Below, one piece after another: positions 16,767 to 25,156 of a DNA stretch of 64,000 nt. The position numbers and the translations under genes are program-made. The notes beneath the pieces were generated by a model that saw only the letters and a program-made list of their open reading frames with translations, was not told the DNA's origin and searched no databases. Source of the stretch: Roseovarius sp. (GTDB taxonomy: Bacteria > Pseudomonadota > Alphaproteobacteria > Rhodobacterales > Rhodobacteraceae); the NCBI RefSeq assembly GCF_030373445.1, contig NZ_JAUCYU010000006.1, forward strand, positions 245,739 through 309,738. Reading direction: 5' to 3'. Every line of letters starts with the position of its first letter. Position 1 is the stretch's first letter.

Positions 16767-16842
16767 CCAGACCGATCCGGCTGTATACGCCGCGCAGCCG
16801 TACAGATCCATTCCGCAAACCACCCAGCCTGCTGCGCTCACA

Positions 16843-17886
16843 TCAAAACGGCATCGGATGCGCCCGGTGGGCCTTGTCGATATCCTCGAGCACCTCGTCG
16901 CTGAGCTTAACCGCGTCGCTCCCGATTGCCGTCATCAACTGTTCCTGCGTGGTGCAGCCGAAGATCACCGAGCACATGAAAGGCCGCGTGTTGCACCACG
17001 CCAGCGCCATCTGCGTCGGGTCCAGCCCGTGCTTCTCGGCCACCGCCACGTAAGCCTCGACCGCGTCATACGCCCGGTCCAGCACCCGCCCGCCCAGCGT
17101 CGGGTTCACCTCGATCCGCGAGCCCTCGGGCTTCCGACCGCCCCGGTACTTGCCCGTCAACAACCCCTGCGCCAACGGCGAGAACGCCAGCAAGCCCACA
17201 TCCTCGTTCACGCTCATCTCGGCCATGTCCGTGTCATAGAGCCGGCACATCAGCGAATACTCGTTCTGCATCGACGCCACCCGCGGCAGCCCGCGATCTT
17301 CGGAAATCCGCAGCCATTGCGAGGTGCCCCACGCGCTTTCGTTCGACAGGCCGAAATGGCGGATATTGCCCTTCTCCACCTGCTTCTGCAGCGCCTCCAG
17401 CGCATCTTCCATATGCGCCACCGTCTCGGCCCGGTCCTGCCCGGACGGGTCGAACGTCCAGTTCTTCCGGAACATGTAGCTGCCCCGGTTGGGCCAGTGG
17501 AACTGGTAGAGGTCGATGTAATCCGTCTGCAACCGCCGCAGCGAGCCCTCCACCGTCTCCGGAATGGTCTTCGAGGAGATCGGCGCCCCGTCCCGCACCA
17601 TCTTCTGCCCCTCGCCCGAATGCTTGGTGGCCAGGATCACGTCCTTGCGCCGCCCCGTCCTGGCGAACCACGCCCCGATGATCTCCTCGGTCCGCCCGAT
17701 GGTCTCGGCCGAGGTCGGGTTCACGGGGTACATCTCGGCGGTGTCGATGAAGTTGATACCATGGTCGAGCGCGGTGTCGATCTGCCCGTGGCCCTCGGCC
17801 TCGCTGTTCTGCGTGCCCCATGTCATCGAGCCCAGGCAAAGCGCGCTCACCTCCAGCCCCGTCCGTCCGAGCGGGTTCATCTTCAT
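16843..17886 (-). CDS. NADP-dependent aldo/keto reductase (Tas-like)
   Basis: The 347-residue protein is an aldo/keto reductase of the Tas subgroup. The catalytic tetrad can be placed: D in 'NFIDTAEMYPV', its Y, K in 'VILATKHSGEG', and H in 'LYQFHWPNRG'. The inserts 'SYMFRKNWTF' and the C-terminal cofactor region 'FSPLAQGLLTGKYRGG' with 'IFGCTTQEQL' match Tas-like enzymes that reduce aldehydes with NADPH. The physiological substrate is unknown. Confidence 0.88.
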   Translation of the reverse strand: MKMNPLGRTGLEVSALCLGSMTWGTQNSEAEGHGQIDTALDHGINFIDTAEMYPVNPTSAETIGRTEEIIGAWFARTGRRKDVILATKHSGEGQKMVRDGAPISSKTIPETVEGSLRRLQTDYIDLYQFHWPNRGSYMFRKNWTFDPSGQDRAETVAHMEDALEALQKQVEKGNIRHFGLSNESAWGTSQWLRISEDRGLPRVASMQNEYSLMCRLYDTDMAEMSVNEDVGLLAFSPLAQGLLTGKYRGGRKPEGSRIEVNPTLGGRVLDRAYDAVEAYVAVAEKHGLDPTQMALAWCNTRPFMCSVIFGCTTQEQLMTAIGSDAVKLSDEVLEDIDKAHRAHPMPF

Positions 17887-18022
17887 GTCCCGAATTCCTT
17901 TCCCTGTTCTTGTGTCGCGGGGAACCTAGAACAAACTGGCCGGAGGGGGAAACCGCAATATCGGCCCCGGCCCGGCCTCCATGGCCTGCCCCGCCGCGCA
18001 GGATGCCTCCAAACCCCATTGA

Positions 18023-18037
18023 GAACAAACCAAGAAC
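18023..18037. promoter_or_regulatory. LexA-type SOS box (GAAC-N7-GAAC)
   Basis: GAACAAACCAAGAAC is an exact match to the reverse complement of the alphaproteobacterial LexA operator GTTC-N7-GTTC. It ends 17 bases before the ATG of the ImuA-like gene, in the position expected to block transcription. Nothing else in the gap competes with this reading. Confidence 0.7.
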
Positions 18038-18053
18038 GCACTACCATCCCCCC

Positions 18054-18656
18054 ATGACCACCGCGCTTCTCACCCGCCGCACCCATCGCAGGCCAACCCG
18101 CCCCGACCTCACCGTTCTGGGCGCGCTCACCCTGCCGCTGGCCCGCCTGCACGAGCTTTGCGGCCCGGCCCGGCACACGCTGGCCATGCTCATCGCCGCC
18201 GAAACCGAAGGCCCCGTCTTCTGGATCGCCCCCGGCTGGGCCACCGACACACTCAACCCCGACGGCATGGCGGCCTTTGCCCAGCCCAACCGCTTCACCT
18301 TCCTCAGCCCCCGCCGCGGCGAAGACCTGCTCTGGACGCTCGAGGAAGTCCTCCGGAGCGGGCTTGTCCCCCTCGCCATCGCCGAATTGCCCGAACCGCC
18401 CGGCATGACCGCCGTCCGCCGCCTGCACCTCGCCGCCGAAACCGGCGCGGCGGAGGGGCACGGTCCGCCCCTCGGCCTGATCCTCACCCCGGGCGACGGC
18501 GGCGCCCCGGGGATCGAGACGCGCTGGCACATGGCCCAGGCCCATACCCCCGGCGCCCCCGGCTGGACCCTCACCCGCCGCCGCGCCCGCACCCTGCCGC
18601 CGAAACACTGGCACCTCGCCGGCCGCCCCGGCCGCTGGCGCCTCTCCCCCGCCTGA
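18054..18656 (+). CDS. ImuA-like (RecA-fold) SOS protein
   Basis: The 200-residue protein resembles ImuA, the RecA/SulA-related partner of the ImuB-DnaE2 mutasome. It has 'LARLHELCG', the strand 'GPVFWIAPGW', 'RFTFLSPRRGEDLLWTLEEV', and the helix 'TAVRRLHLAAETGAAEG' that typifies the family. No Walker A loop is seen, as in other ImuA proteins. The start ATG 18054 follows a LexA box directly. Unusually, imuB and dnaE2 do not follow; an MFS transporter does. Confidence 0.65.
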   Translation: MTTALLTRRTHRRPTRPDLTVLGALTLPLARLHELCGPARHTLAMLIAAETEGPVFWIAPGWATDTLNPDGMAAFAQPNRFTFLSPRRGEDLLWTLEEVLRSGLVPLAIAELPEPPGMTAVRRLHLAAETGAAEGHGPPLGLILTPGDGGAPGIETRWHMAQAHTPGAPGWTLTRRRARTLPPKHWHLAGRPGRWRLSPA

Positions 18657-18775
18657 GCCCATCCTGCCCCCCGCCCCATCCCAAGGCGCAAAAACCCGCC
18701 CCTTTGCCGAAAACGACAGCCGCCTGTCGAATATGCGCTTTCCCTCCCGGCCCAACCTGCCAAGGTAAGGGCATC

Positions 18776-20005
18776 ATGCGCCTGATCATTTCCTTCGCCG
18801 CCCTGTTCCTTTCGGTCATTCTCCTCCAGCTCTCTTCCGGCGGGGTCGGCCCGCTCGATGCGCTCTCGGGAATCGCGCTGAACTTCACCACCACCCAGAT
18901 CGGCCTGCTCGGCTCGGCGCATTTCGTGGGCTTCTTCATCGGCTGCTGGTGGGCGCCCCGGCTGATGGGCAGCGTCGGACATTCCCGCGCCTTCGCGGCC
19001 TTCACCGCGGCGGGCACGATCGGGCTGATGCTGCACATGCTGATCATCGACCCCTGGGCCTGGACGCTGATGCGCGTCGCCACCGGCTGCTGCGTCGCGG
19101 GCTGCTACACGATCATCGAGGCGTGGCTGCAATCCAAGGTCACCAACGCCACCCGCGGCCGCACCATGGGCACCTACCGGATCGTCGACATGACCGCCTC
19201 GCTGATGGCCCAGCTGGTGATCTCGGTGCTCGAGCCCGCCTCCTACGTCTCCTACAACATCCTCGCGCTCTTCTGCTGCGCGGCGCTCCTGCCGCTGACC
19301 CTCACCCGCGTGCGCCAGCCGGAAACCCCCGCCGCTCCGCGCCTCCGGCCCATGCTCCTCATCGAATGCTCCCCCCTCGCGGCGGCGGGCGTGCTGGTCG
19401 CGGCGGTCTCCAGCGCCTCGTTCCGGATGGTGGGCCCCCTCTACGGCGAGGAGGTCGGCCTCGTGCCCGACCAGATCGCGTGGTTCCTCGCCTCCTTCGT
19501 CCTCGGCGGGGCGCTCGCGCAATACCCGGTAGGCTGGCTCGCCGACAAGTACGACCGCCGCCACGTGCTGATCGGCCTGTCGGTCGCGGCCATCCTCAGC
19601 TGCATCGTCACCGCCTCGGTGCAGGAGCTCAGCCCCGCCGGCGTCATGCTCACGGCCTTCTTCTTCGGGCTCACCTCGATCCCGATCTACTCGGTCTCGG
19701 CGGCCCACGCCAACGACTTCGTCGAAAGCACCCAGCGGATCGAGCTTTCGGCGGCGCTGATGTTCTTCTTCGCCACCGGCGCCATCGCCGCCCCGCTCCT
19801 CGCCTCCACCCTGATCGCGCAATTCGGGCCCGGCGCCATGTTCACCATGATCGCGGTCTCGCACGCCTATCTCATCGTCTACGGCTTCCTCCGCATGCGC
19901 CGCCGCAGCTCGCCCGACCGCCGCACGCGTTACGTCTGGTCGCCCCGCACCAGCTTCATCATCGGCCGGCTCACGGGCTCCGACCGCGACCGCAACGGCG
20001 ACTGA
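18776..20005 (+). CDS. Major facilitator superfamily transporter
   Basis: The 409-residue membrane protein has about twelve hydrophobic helices, with the MFS loop 'WWAPRLMGSVGHSRAFAAF' between helices 2 and 3 and its repeat 'GWLADKYDRRHVLIGLSV' in the second half. A C-terminal basic tail ends 'GSDRDRNGD'. It resembles the YbfB/CynX-like branch; the substrate is not evident. It follows the ImuA-like gene by 120 bases on the same strand. Confidence 0.85.
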   Translation: MRLIISFAALFLSVILLQLSSGGVGPLDALSGIALNFTTTQIGLLGSAHFVGFFIGCWWAPRLMGSVGHSRAFAAFTAAGTIGLMLHMLIIDPWAWTLMRVATGCCVAGCYTIIEAWLQSKVTNATRGRTMGTYRIVDMTASLMAQLVISVLEPASYVSYNILALFCCAALLPLTLTRVRQPETPAAPRLRPMLLIECSPLAAAGVLVAAVSSASFRMVGPLYGEEVGLVPDQIAWFLASFVLGGALAQYPVGWLADKYDRRHVLIGLSVAAILSCIVTASVQELSPAGVMLTAFFFGLTSIPIYSVSAAHANDFVESTQRIELSAALMFFFATGAIAAPLLASTLIAQFGPGAMFTMIAVSHAYLIVYGFLRMRRRSSPDRRTRYVWSPRTSFIIGRLTGSDRDRNGD

Positions 20006-20082
20006 TGCCGCCCCCTCTGGCCCTGCGTGCCAAGCTGCGCTAAAGGGGGCGCGCAGCCAACCAAGGGGCAGGACAACACGCC

Positions 20083-21801
20083 ATGGCACGTCACCTGATC
20101 ACATCCGCCATCCCCTACATCAACGGGATCAAGCACCTGGGCAACCTCGTGGGCAGCCAGCTGCCCGCCGACCTCTACGCCCGCTACCTGCGCGGGCGCG
20201 GCCACGAGGTGATGTTCCTCTGCGCCACCGACGAGCACGGCACGCCCGCGGAACTCGCCGCCGCCAAGGCCGGCAAGCCCGTCGCCGAGTACTGCGCCGA
20301 GATGTGGCAGGTGCAAAAGGAGCTCTCCGACGGGTTCGGCCTCAGCTTCGACCATTTCGGCCGCTCCTCCTCGCCCCAGAACACGGCTCTCACCCAGCAT
20401 TTCGCGGGCAAGCTGCACGAGGCCGGCCTGATCGAGGAAGTGACCGAGAAACAGGTCTACTCCAACGCCGACGGCCGCTTCCTGCCCGACCGCTATATCG
20501 AGGGGACCTGCCCAAATTGCGGCTACGACAAGGCCCGCGGCGACCAGTGCGAGAACTGCACGAAACAGCTCGACCCGACCGACCTGATCGACCCGCGCTC
20601 GGCCATCTCCGGCTCGACCGATCTCGAGGTGCGTGAAACCAAGCACCTCTACCTGCGCCAAAGCCAGATGCGCGACCGGCTGGGCGACTGGATCGACTCG
20701 AAAACCGACTGGCCGATCCTGACCACCTCGATCGCGAGGAAATGGCTCAACGACGGCGACGGCCTGCGCGACCGCGGCATCACCCGCGACCTAGACTGGG
20801 GCATCCCCGTCAAGCGCGGGGCCGAAGACTGGCCCGGCATGGAAGGCAAGGTCTTCTACGTCTGGTTCGACGCCCCCATCGAATACATCGCCTGTGCCGG
20901 CGAATGGGCCGAGGCGACGGGCCGGGGCGAGGCCGACTGGCAACGCTGGTGGCGCACCGACAAGGGGGCGGAGGATGTCCGCTACACCCAGTTCATGGGC
21001 AAGGACAACGTGCCCTTCCACACGCTCTCCTTCCCGGCCACCATCCTCGGCTCGGGCGAGCCGTGGAAGCTCGTGGACTACATCAAGTCCTTCAACTACC
21101 TCAATTACGACGGCGGCCAGTTCTCCACTTCGCAGGGCCGTGGCATCTTCATGGACCAGGCGCTCGAGATCCTGCCCGCCGATTACTGGCGCTGGTGGCT
21201 CCTGTCGCACGCCCCGGAAACCTCCGACGCCGAATTCACGTGGGAGAACTTCCAGGCCTCGGTGAACAAGGACCTGGCCGACGTCCTGGGCAACTTCGTC
21301 TCCCGCGTCACCAAGTTCTGCCGCTCCAAGTTCGGCGAGGAGGTGCCCGCCGGCGGCACCATGGGCGAGCGGGAAACCGCCCTGATCGAGGAACTGACCA
21401 CCAAGCTCCGCGCCTACGAGGGCCACATGGACGCGATCGAGGTGCGCAAGGCCGCCGCCGCGCTGCGCTCCATCTGGGTCGCGGGCAACGAGTACCTGCA
21501 GGAAGCCGCCCCCTGGGCCACCTTCAAGGAAGACCCCGAGACGGCAGCGATGCAGATCCGCCTCGCCCTCAACCTCATCCGCGTCTACGCGGTGCTCTCG
21601 GCCCCCTTCATCCCCGATGCCACGGCCCGGATGCTCGCGTCGATGAACACGATGGAGACCGGCTGGCCGTCCGACCTGCAAGCGGCTCTCGCCACCCTGC
21701 CCGAGGGCCACACCTTCACCGTGCCGGACGTGCTCTTCGCCAAGATCACCGATGACCAGCGCGAAGACTGGTCCACCCGCTTCGCCGGCACGCGCACCTG
21801 A
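20083..21801 (+). CDS. metG: Methionyl-tRNA synthetase
   Basis: The 572-residue class I synthetase has the adenylate-site signature '[10 protein letters not shown]' near residue 15, 'CATDEHGTP' at about 45, a zinc-binding knuckle 'CPNC...CENC' at about 143-165, and the anticodon-binding helical domain from ~390. The KMSKS loop is altered, reading 'QFSTSQGRG' near residue 345, so the usual first and second Lys are Gln and Thr. It charges methionine for initiation and elongation. The ORF has no C-terminal tRNA-binding extension, typical of this short alphaproteobacterial type. Confidence 0.93.
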   Translation: MARHLITSAIPYINGIKHLGNLVGSQLPADLYARYLRGRGHEVMFLCATDEHGTPAELAAAKAGKPVAEYCAEMWQVQKELSDGFGLSFDHFGRSSSPQNTALTQHFAGKLHEAGLIEEVTEKQVYSNADGRFLPDRYIEGTCPNCGYDKARGDQCENCTKQLDPTDLIDPRSAISGSTDLEVRETKHLYLRQSQMRDRLGDWIDSKTDWPILTTSIARKWLNDGDGLRDRGITRDLDWGIPVKRGAEDWPGMEGKVFYVWFDAPIEYIACAGEWAEATGRGEADWQRWWRTDKGAEDVRYTQFMGKDNVPFHTLSFPATILGSGEPWKLVDYIKSFNYLNYDGGQFSTSQGRGIFMDQALEILPADYWRWWLLSHAPETSDAEFTWENFQASVNKDLADVLGNFVSRVTKFCRSKFGEEVPAGGTMGERETALIEELTTKLRAYEGHMDAIEVRKAAAALRSIWVAGNEYLQEAAPWATFKEDPETAAMQIRLALNLIRVYAVLSAPFIPDATARMLASMNTMETGWPSDLQAALATLPEGHTFTVPDVLFAKITDDQREDWSTRFAGTRT

Positions 21802-21845
21802 TACCCTGGCGCGAGCGACACTGTCGGAAATGAGTATTTGACCCA

Positions 21846-21878
21846 AGAAGAAGCAGGGCCCACGCCTCTGCTTCTTCT
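21846..21878 (+). terminator. Strong hairpin downstream of metG
   Basis: AGAAGAAGCAG (21846-21856) pairs perfectly with CTGCTTCTTCT (21868-21878) across an 11-base loop. It lies 45 bases after the metG stop. There is no T-run after the stem, so termination would be by stem alone or with Rho; it may also be a dispersed repeat. Confidence 0.5.
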
Positions 21879-21911
21879 GGCCGGAAGTATCCCGGGGGCC
21901 GGCATTGGTGC

Positions 21912-21934
21912 GCCATTGGTTCAAGCCCAATGGC
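21912..21934. terminator. Second hairpin in the metG/protease convergent gap
   Basis: GCCATTGG (21912-21919) pairs with CCAATGGC (21927-21934) around a 7-base loop, between the convergent metG and protease genes. No T-tract follows in either direction. It may serve both transcripts. Confidence 0.4.
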
Positions 21935-22011
21935 GGCGGGGCAGCGCCCCCAAGGCCTGCGTGGCCCGAACGCATACCAACCGGATGCGCCGCAGGGCGC
22001 TCCCGCGGGGC

Positions 22012-23127
22012 TCAGCCCCCCTCGCCCAGCTCGATCTCGATCTCCCGCGTCTCGCCCTCGCGGCTGAGGCTCAGACTCACGGTGTCCCCCGGCCGGTGCG
22101 TCTCCAGCGCCGCCAGCAGGTCGTCGACCCCGCCCACGGGCTCGCCCCCCAGCCCCGTCACGATATCGCCCGGCAGCAGCCGCCCGTCCCCGGAAAGCCG
22201 CGCCGGCTCCAGCCCCGCGCGCGCCGCCGGAGACCCCGGCTCGACCCCCAGTACAAGCACACCGTCCAGCCCCTCGCGCCGCGCCATCTCGTTCACCCGC
22301 GGATCGTAGCGGATGCCCAGCGCCGGCGGCGCGTAGCGTCCCGTCTCGATCAGCTCCGGCACCACCCGGTTGACCGTATCGACCGGCACCGAGAACCCGA
22401 TCCCCGCGCTGGCGCCGGAGGGGCTGTAGATCGCCGTGTTCACACCGATGAGCCGCCCCGCGCTGTCGAGCAGCGGCCCGCCCGAATTGCCCGGGTTGAT
22501 CGCCGCGTCGCTCTGGATGAGCCCCGTGATCGGCCGCCCCGCGGGCGAGGGCAACTCCCGGTCGAGCGCCGAGACGATCCCGCGGGTCAGCGTCCAGTCC
22601 AGCCCGAACGGGTTGCCGATCGCCAGCACCGTCTGGCCAACCTGCAGATCGCCGCTCTCGCCCACCGTCACCGGCGCGGGCAGGTCGCGCGCCTCGATCC
22701 GAAGCACCGCCAGGTCATGCGACGGGTCGCGCCCCACCAGTTCGGCCGGAAAGCTGCGCCCGTCGGCCAGCCGCACCGTCGCGGCCGAGGCGCCTTCGAT
22801 CACGTGCGTGTTGGTCACCACGTGGCCGCGGTTGTCCCACAGGAACCCCGACCCGGTGCCGCGCGGCTGCTCGTAGACGTTGCGCGACCACGGGTCCCGC
22901 ACCCGTTCGGCGGTGGAAATGAAAACCACGCTGTCGCGCGCCGACTGGAACAGCTCGATCGTCGCCTGCTCCTCGGCCGCCAGGTCCCCCCGCGCCGTCA
23001 CCACCCGCGGCTCCGCCTCCGGCTCGAGATAGGCCATCCGCAGGGCCGGCATCAGCTGGTAGGTCGCCGCCACCAGCATCGCGGCCAGCGTGATCATCAG
23101 CAGACGAACGGTAAAACGGTAGGTCAT
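22012..23127 (-). CDS. Trypsin-like S1C serine protease with PDZ domain
   Basis: The 371-residue protein has one N-terminal membrane anchor (residues ~5-25) and then a DegS/HhoA-type protease domain. The catalytic triad is visible: H in 'VVTNTHVIEG', D in 'DPSHDLAVLRIE', and S in 'INPGNSGGPLLD'. A PDZ domain (about 275-365, 'GVLVLGVEPGSPAARAGLEP') follows. Single-anchor, single-PDZ proteases of this kind sit in the periplasm and act in protein quality control or regulated cleavage. ATG 23127 is chosen because it starts the anchor; a much longer upstream frame lacks similarity. Confidence 0.88.
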   Translation of the reverse strand: MTYRFTVRLLMITLAAMLVAATYQLMPALRMAYLEPEAEPRVVTARGDLAAEEQATIELFQSARDSVVFISTAERVRDPWSRNVYEQPRGTGSGFLWDNRGHVVTNTHVIEGASAATVRLADGRSFPAELVGRDPSHDLAVLRIEARDLPAPVTVGESGDLQVGQTVLAIGNPFGLDWTLTRGIVSALDRELPSPAGRPITGLIQSDAAINPGNSGGPLLDSAGRLIGVNTAIYSPSGASAGIGFSVPVDTVNRVVPELIETGRYAPPALGIRYDPRVNEMARREGLDGVLVLGVEPGSPAARAGLEPARLSGDGRLLPGDIVTGLGGEPVGGVDDLLAALETHRPGDTVSLSLSREGETREIEIELGEGG

Positions 23128-23432
23128 GGAAAATATGCTCCGGGCCCGCACATGCCGGAAAAGGTGGCCCCGGGGCCCGCCGGATTCAAGCCGCCAACCC
23201 CCTTGCGGCCCGCGAAACCCCGATGCACGCGAGACAGCGGGAAAAGTTTCACCCCGTCTGTACGCTGTGCGGCATTCCGCTGTCGCCCGGGGCGGATTCG
23301 GGCTGGTTTCTGCCGCTGCGCCACCCGACGAGACGGCCATCCTTGTAAATCGGGCCCCGGCCACATTTCTGTCTCCAGCCCGGGGCGCGCCCTCGCGATC
23401 CGGGCGAAAGAAATGGAAAAAAGGTGAGCTCA
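23128..23432. other. Divergent gap between protease and repeat-protein genes
   Basis: This 305-base stretch must hold the promoters of both divergent genes. It contains several overlapping open frames of low merit and no convincing gene, and no hairpin with a T-run. A plausible ribosome site (AAGGTGAG) occurs at its right end for the gene at 23433. No hexamer pair stood out. Confidence 0.4.
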
Positions 23433-24068
23433 ATGAAACTCAGATCACTCGCACTCACGACAGCCCTCGCCAGCACGCTGGCACTCCCCCTCTACGCGCA
23501 GGGCATCGGCGGTTCGGCCGGGGTCGGCGCAGATGCCGGCGTCGGTGGCGTCGGTGCTGACGCAGGTGTCGGCGCGGATGCCGGTGTCGGCGTCGGCGGT
23601 GCCGATGTCGGCGTTGGCGCGGATGCCGGCGCAAGCGTCAGCGGCGCGGACGTGGGCGTCGGTGCTGATGCGGATGCGAGCGTCGACAGCGACTCTGCCA
23701 GCATCGGCGTGGACGCCAACACCGATGCCAGCGTCGGCGTCGACAGCGAGAGCACCTCGAGCGCCGCATCGGTCGCCGCCGATACGCAGGCCACGCTGGG
23801 CGGCGCCGTGGCAACCGGCGCCAGCGTCGTTTCCGCCGACGGAGAGGTCATCGGCCAGGTCAGCGGCCTGCGCACCGACGAGAAAGACGGCAGCACGCAA
23901 GCCGTCGTCGACCTCGCGGCCGACCTGCAGGGCACGCTCAGCAAGGTCGCCATCGAAACGGCGAACCTGTCGGCACAAGCCGATGGCCAACTCAGCTACG
24001 GCATGACCAAGTCCGAGCTTCAGGGCCACCTGAGCGCCAATGCCGGCGCCTCGGCCAGCACCAACTAG
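23433..24068 (+). CDS. Secreted GADAGVG-repeat protein with PRC-barrel-like end
   Basis: The 211-residue protein has a signal peptide (1-23, ending 'ALPLYAQ'), a low-complexity region at about 25-110 built of 'G-A-D-A-G-V-G' units with spaced Asp and Gly, then a Ser/Asp-rich stretch, and a compact domain at about 125-195 ('VVSADGEVIGQVSGLRTDEK', 'TLSKVAIE', 'LQGHL') that resembles a PRC-barrel. The Asp spacing suggests possible cation binding, but this is only inference. Start ATG 23433 has an AAGG site 10 bases upstream. No neighbour explains the role. Confidence 0.72.
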   Translation: MKLRSLALTTALASTLALPLYAQGIGGSAGVGADAGVGGVGADAGVGADAGVGVGGADVGVGADAGASVSGADVGVGADADASVDSDSASIGVDANTDASVGVDSESTSSAASVAADTQATLGGAVATGASVVSADGEVIGQVSGLRTDEKDGSTQAVVDLAADLQGTLSKVAIETANLSAQADGQLSYGMTKSELQGHLSANAGASASTN

Positions 24069-24116
24069 AAGGGGTGCACCCCGCCGGGCCGCACCGTCCC
24101 TCCGCGGCCCGTTCTT

Positions 24117-24157
24117 GCCGGTCCTGCCCGCCCCGTCGGGCGGGGCCGGCGACCGGC
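24117..24157 (+). terminator. Two-tier GC-rich hairpin after the repeat protein
   Basis: An outer stem GCCGGTC (24117-24123) with GACCGGC (24151-24157) encloses an inner perfect stem CCCGCCC (24127-24133) with GGGCGGG (24138-24144). It follows the secreted repeat-protein gene by about 50 bases. No T-tract follows, so termination is inferred from position and strength. Confidence 0.5.
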
Positions 24158-24201
24158 AGGCGTGATGGCCTTGTGCCCCGTTTGCCCCTCGCACCAAACC
24201 C

Positions 24202-24391
24202 GTGCTCAAGCAGCGCCCTGCGCGGCAGCACACGAACCAGTGCTCAAGCAGCGCCCCGCGCGATAGCACACTAACCCGTGCTCAAGCAGCGCCCCGCGCG
24301 GTAGCACACGAACCAGTGCTCAAGCAGCGCCCCGCGCGGCAGCACACGAACCAGTGCTCAAGCAGCGCCCCGCGCGATAGCACAAGAAATA
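24202..24391. repeat. Five tandem 38-bp repeats, each an inverted repeat, beside tRNA-Leu
   Basis: Units begin at 24202, 24240, 24278, 24316 and 24354, exactly 38 bases apart. Each starts GTGCTCAAGCAGCGCC and carries AGCAC about 26 bases later, so GTGCT and AGCAC can pair around a GCGC-ccc-GCGC inner stem. Variation is limited to a few bases, chiefly after the GCGCG (gat, gcag or gtag). The last unit abuts the CCA end of tRNA-Leu (minus strand), placing the array directly 3' of that gene. There are no spacers, so it is not a CRISPR array. Confidence 0.9.
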
Positions 24392-24476
24392 TGGTGCGGA
24401 CGGTGGGACTCGAACCCACACGGCACTAGGCCTTCGGATTTTAAGTCCGATATGTCTACCATTCCATCACGTCCGC
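24392..24476 (-). tRNA. tRNA-Leu (anticodon TAA)
   Basis: Reading the minus strand, the gene begins GCGGACG and ends CGTCCGC-A-CCA, giving a 7-base acceptor stem, with the anticodon loop CTTAAAA (anticodon TAA), the T loop GGGTTCGAGTCCC and a long variable arm as expected for Leu. CCA is encoded. It decodes UUA (and UUG by wobble). The 38-bp repeat array begins immediately downstream of its 3' end. Confidence 0.95.
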
Positions 24477-24570
24477 CAGGGAAGGTGCCCAACATGTGTC
24501 ACAACCCCGGACGCATGTCATCACCCCAGCGCGCCCCCGCCGCAAGCTTTGTTTTGGGCGCAACATCCCC

Positions 24571-25125
24571 CTAAAGCTCTTCTTCCTCCGCCTCCAGCAC
24601 CGAAAGCAGCGCCCGCTCGCCCAGCCAGGGGTTCATCTCCAGCGCCTCGCGCAGCACCAGCGCGGCTTCGGCCTTGCGGTCCAGCGCTGCCAGCGTCAGC
24701 GCCTGCCCCGTCATCGCCGCGATATGGCGCGGCGACAGCGCCAGCGCGCGTTCCAGGTCGGGCAGCGCGCCATCGTAATCCTGCCGGATGAAATTGACGA
24801 AGGCCCGCTGGTTGTACCCCTCCGCGTAATCCGGGCAGTATTCGACCAGCGCATCGAACGCCACGACCGCGCCCTTGAAATCATAGGCCTCGCGCCGGCT
24901 CATCCCCTCGTCCAGCAATTCCTGTGCCCGCTGGTCCGGGGCATCGGCCCACAATTCCCACATCTCGTTCGAAATGATCCTGGCCGACCGCTCGTCGGGC
25001 GCCGCCTGCACCCGTTCGATCAACCCGGTCAGCGCGTCGGCATGATCCGGCGCCGGCGGGCACTCGGCCCATCCCGGCCCCGCGATCAGAAGTCCTGTGA
25101 CTGCGGCGGCGGCAAGCTGTCTCAT
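24571..25125 (-). CDS. Secreted TPR-repeat protein
   Basis: The 184-residue protein has a signal peptide (about 1-20, 'LAAAAVTGLLIAGPGWA') and three TPR-like units from about residue 75 ('AYDFKGAVVAFDALVEYCPD', 'AEGYNQRAFVNFIRQDYDGA', 'AAMTGQALTLAALDRKAEAA'). It ends in an acidic EEEEL tail. A scaffold role in the periplasm is likely; the partner is unknown. The ATG at 25125 lacks a good ribosome site. The next gene, the Lrp regulator, is on the same strand 31 bases upstream. Confidence 0.72.
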   Translation of the reverse strand: MRQLAAAAVTGLLIAGPGWAECPPAPDHADALTGLIERVQAAPDERSARIISNEMWELWADAPDQRAQELLDEGMSRREAYDFKGAVVAFDALVEYCPDYAEGYNQRAFVNFIRQDYDGALPDLERALALSPRHIAAMTGQALTLAALDRKAEAALVLREALEMNPWLGERALLSVLEAEEEEL

Positions 25126-25156
25126 GGGAGGTATTATGACCCGCCGCCCGCGCAAA

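Noticed and set aside
23124..23366. Small frame in the protease/repeat-protein gap
   Set aside because: Pro/Arg/Gly-rich chance frame without a ribosome site, overlapping the divergent promoters.
24202..24391. CRISPR array
   Set aside because: The 38-base units are contiguous with no spacers and no cas genes are present.
24202..24429. A 75-residue open frame across the hairpin array
   Set aside because: It translates the 38-base repeats and runs into tRNA-Leu; there is no ribosome site or family resemblance.
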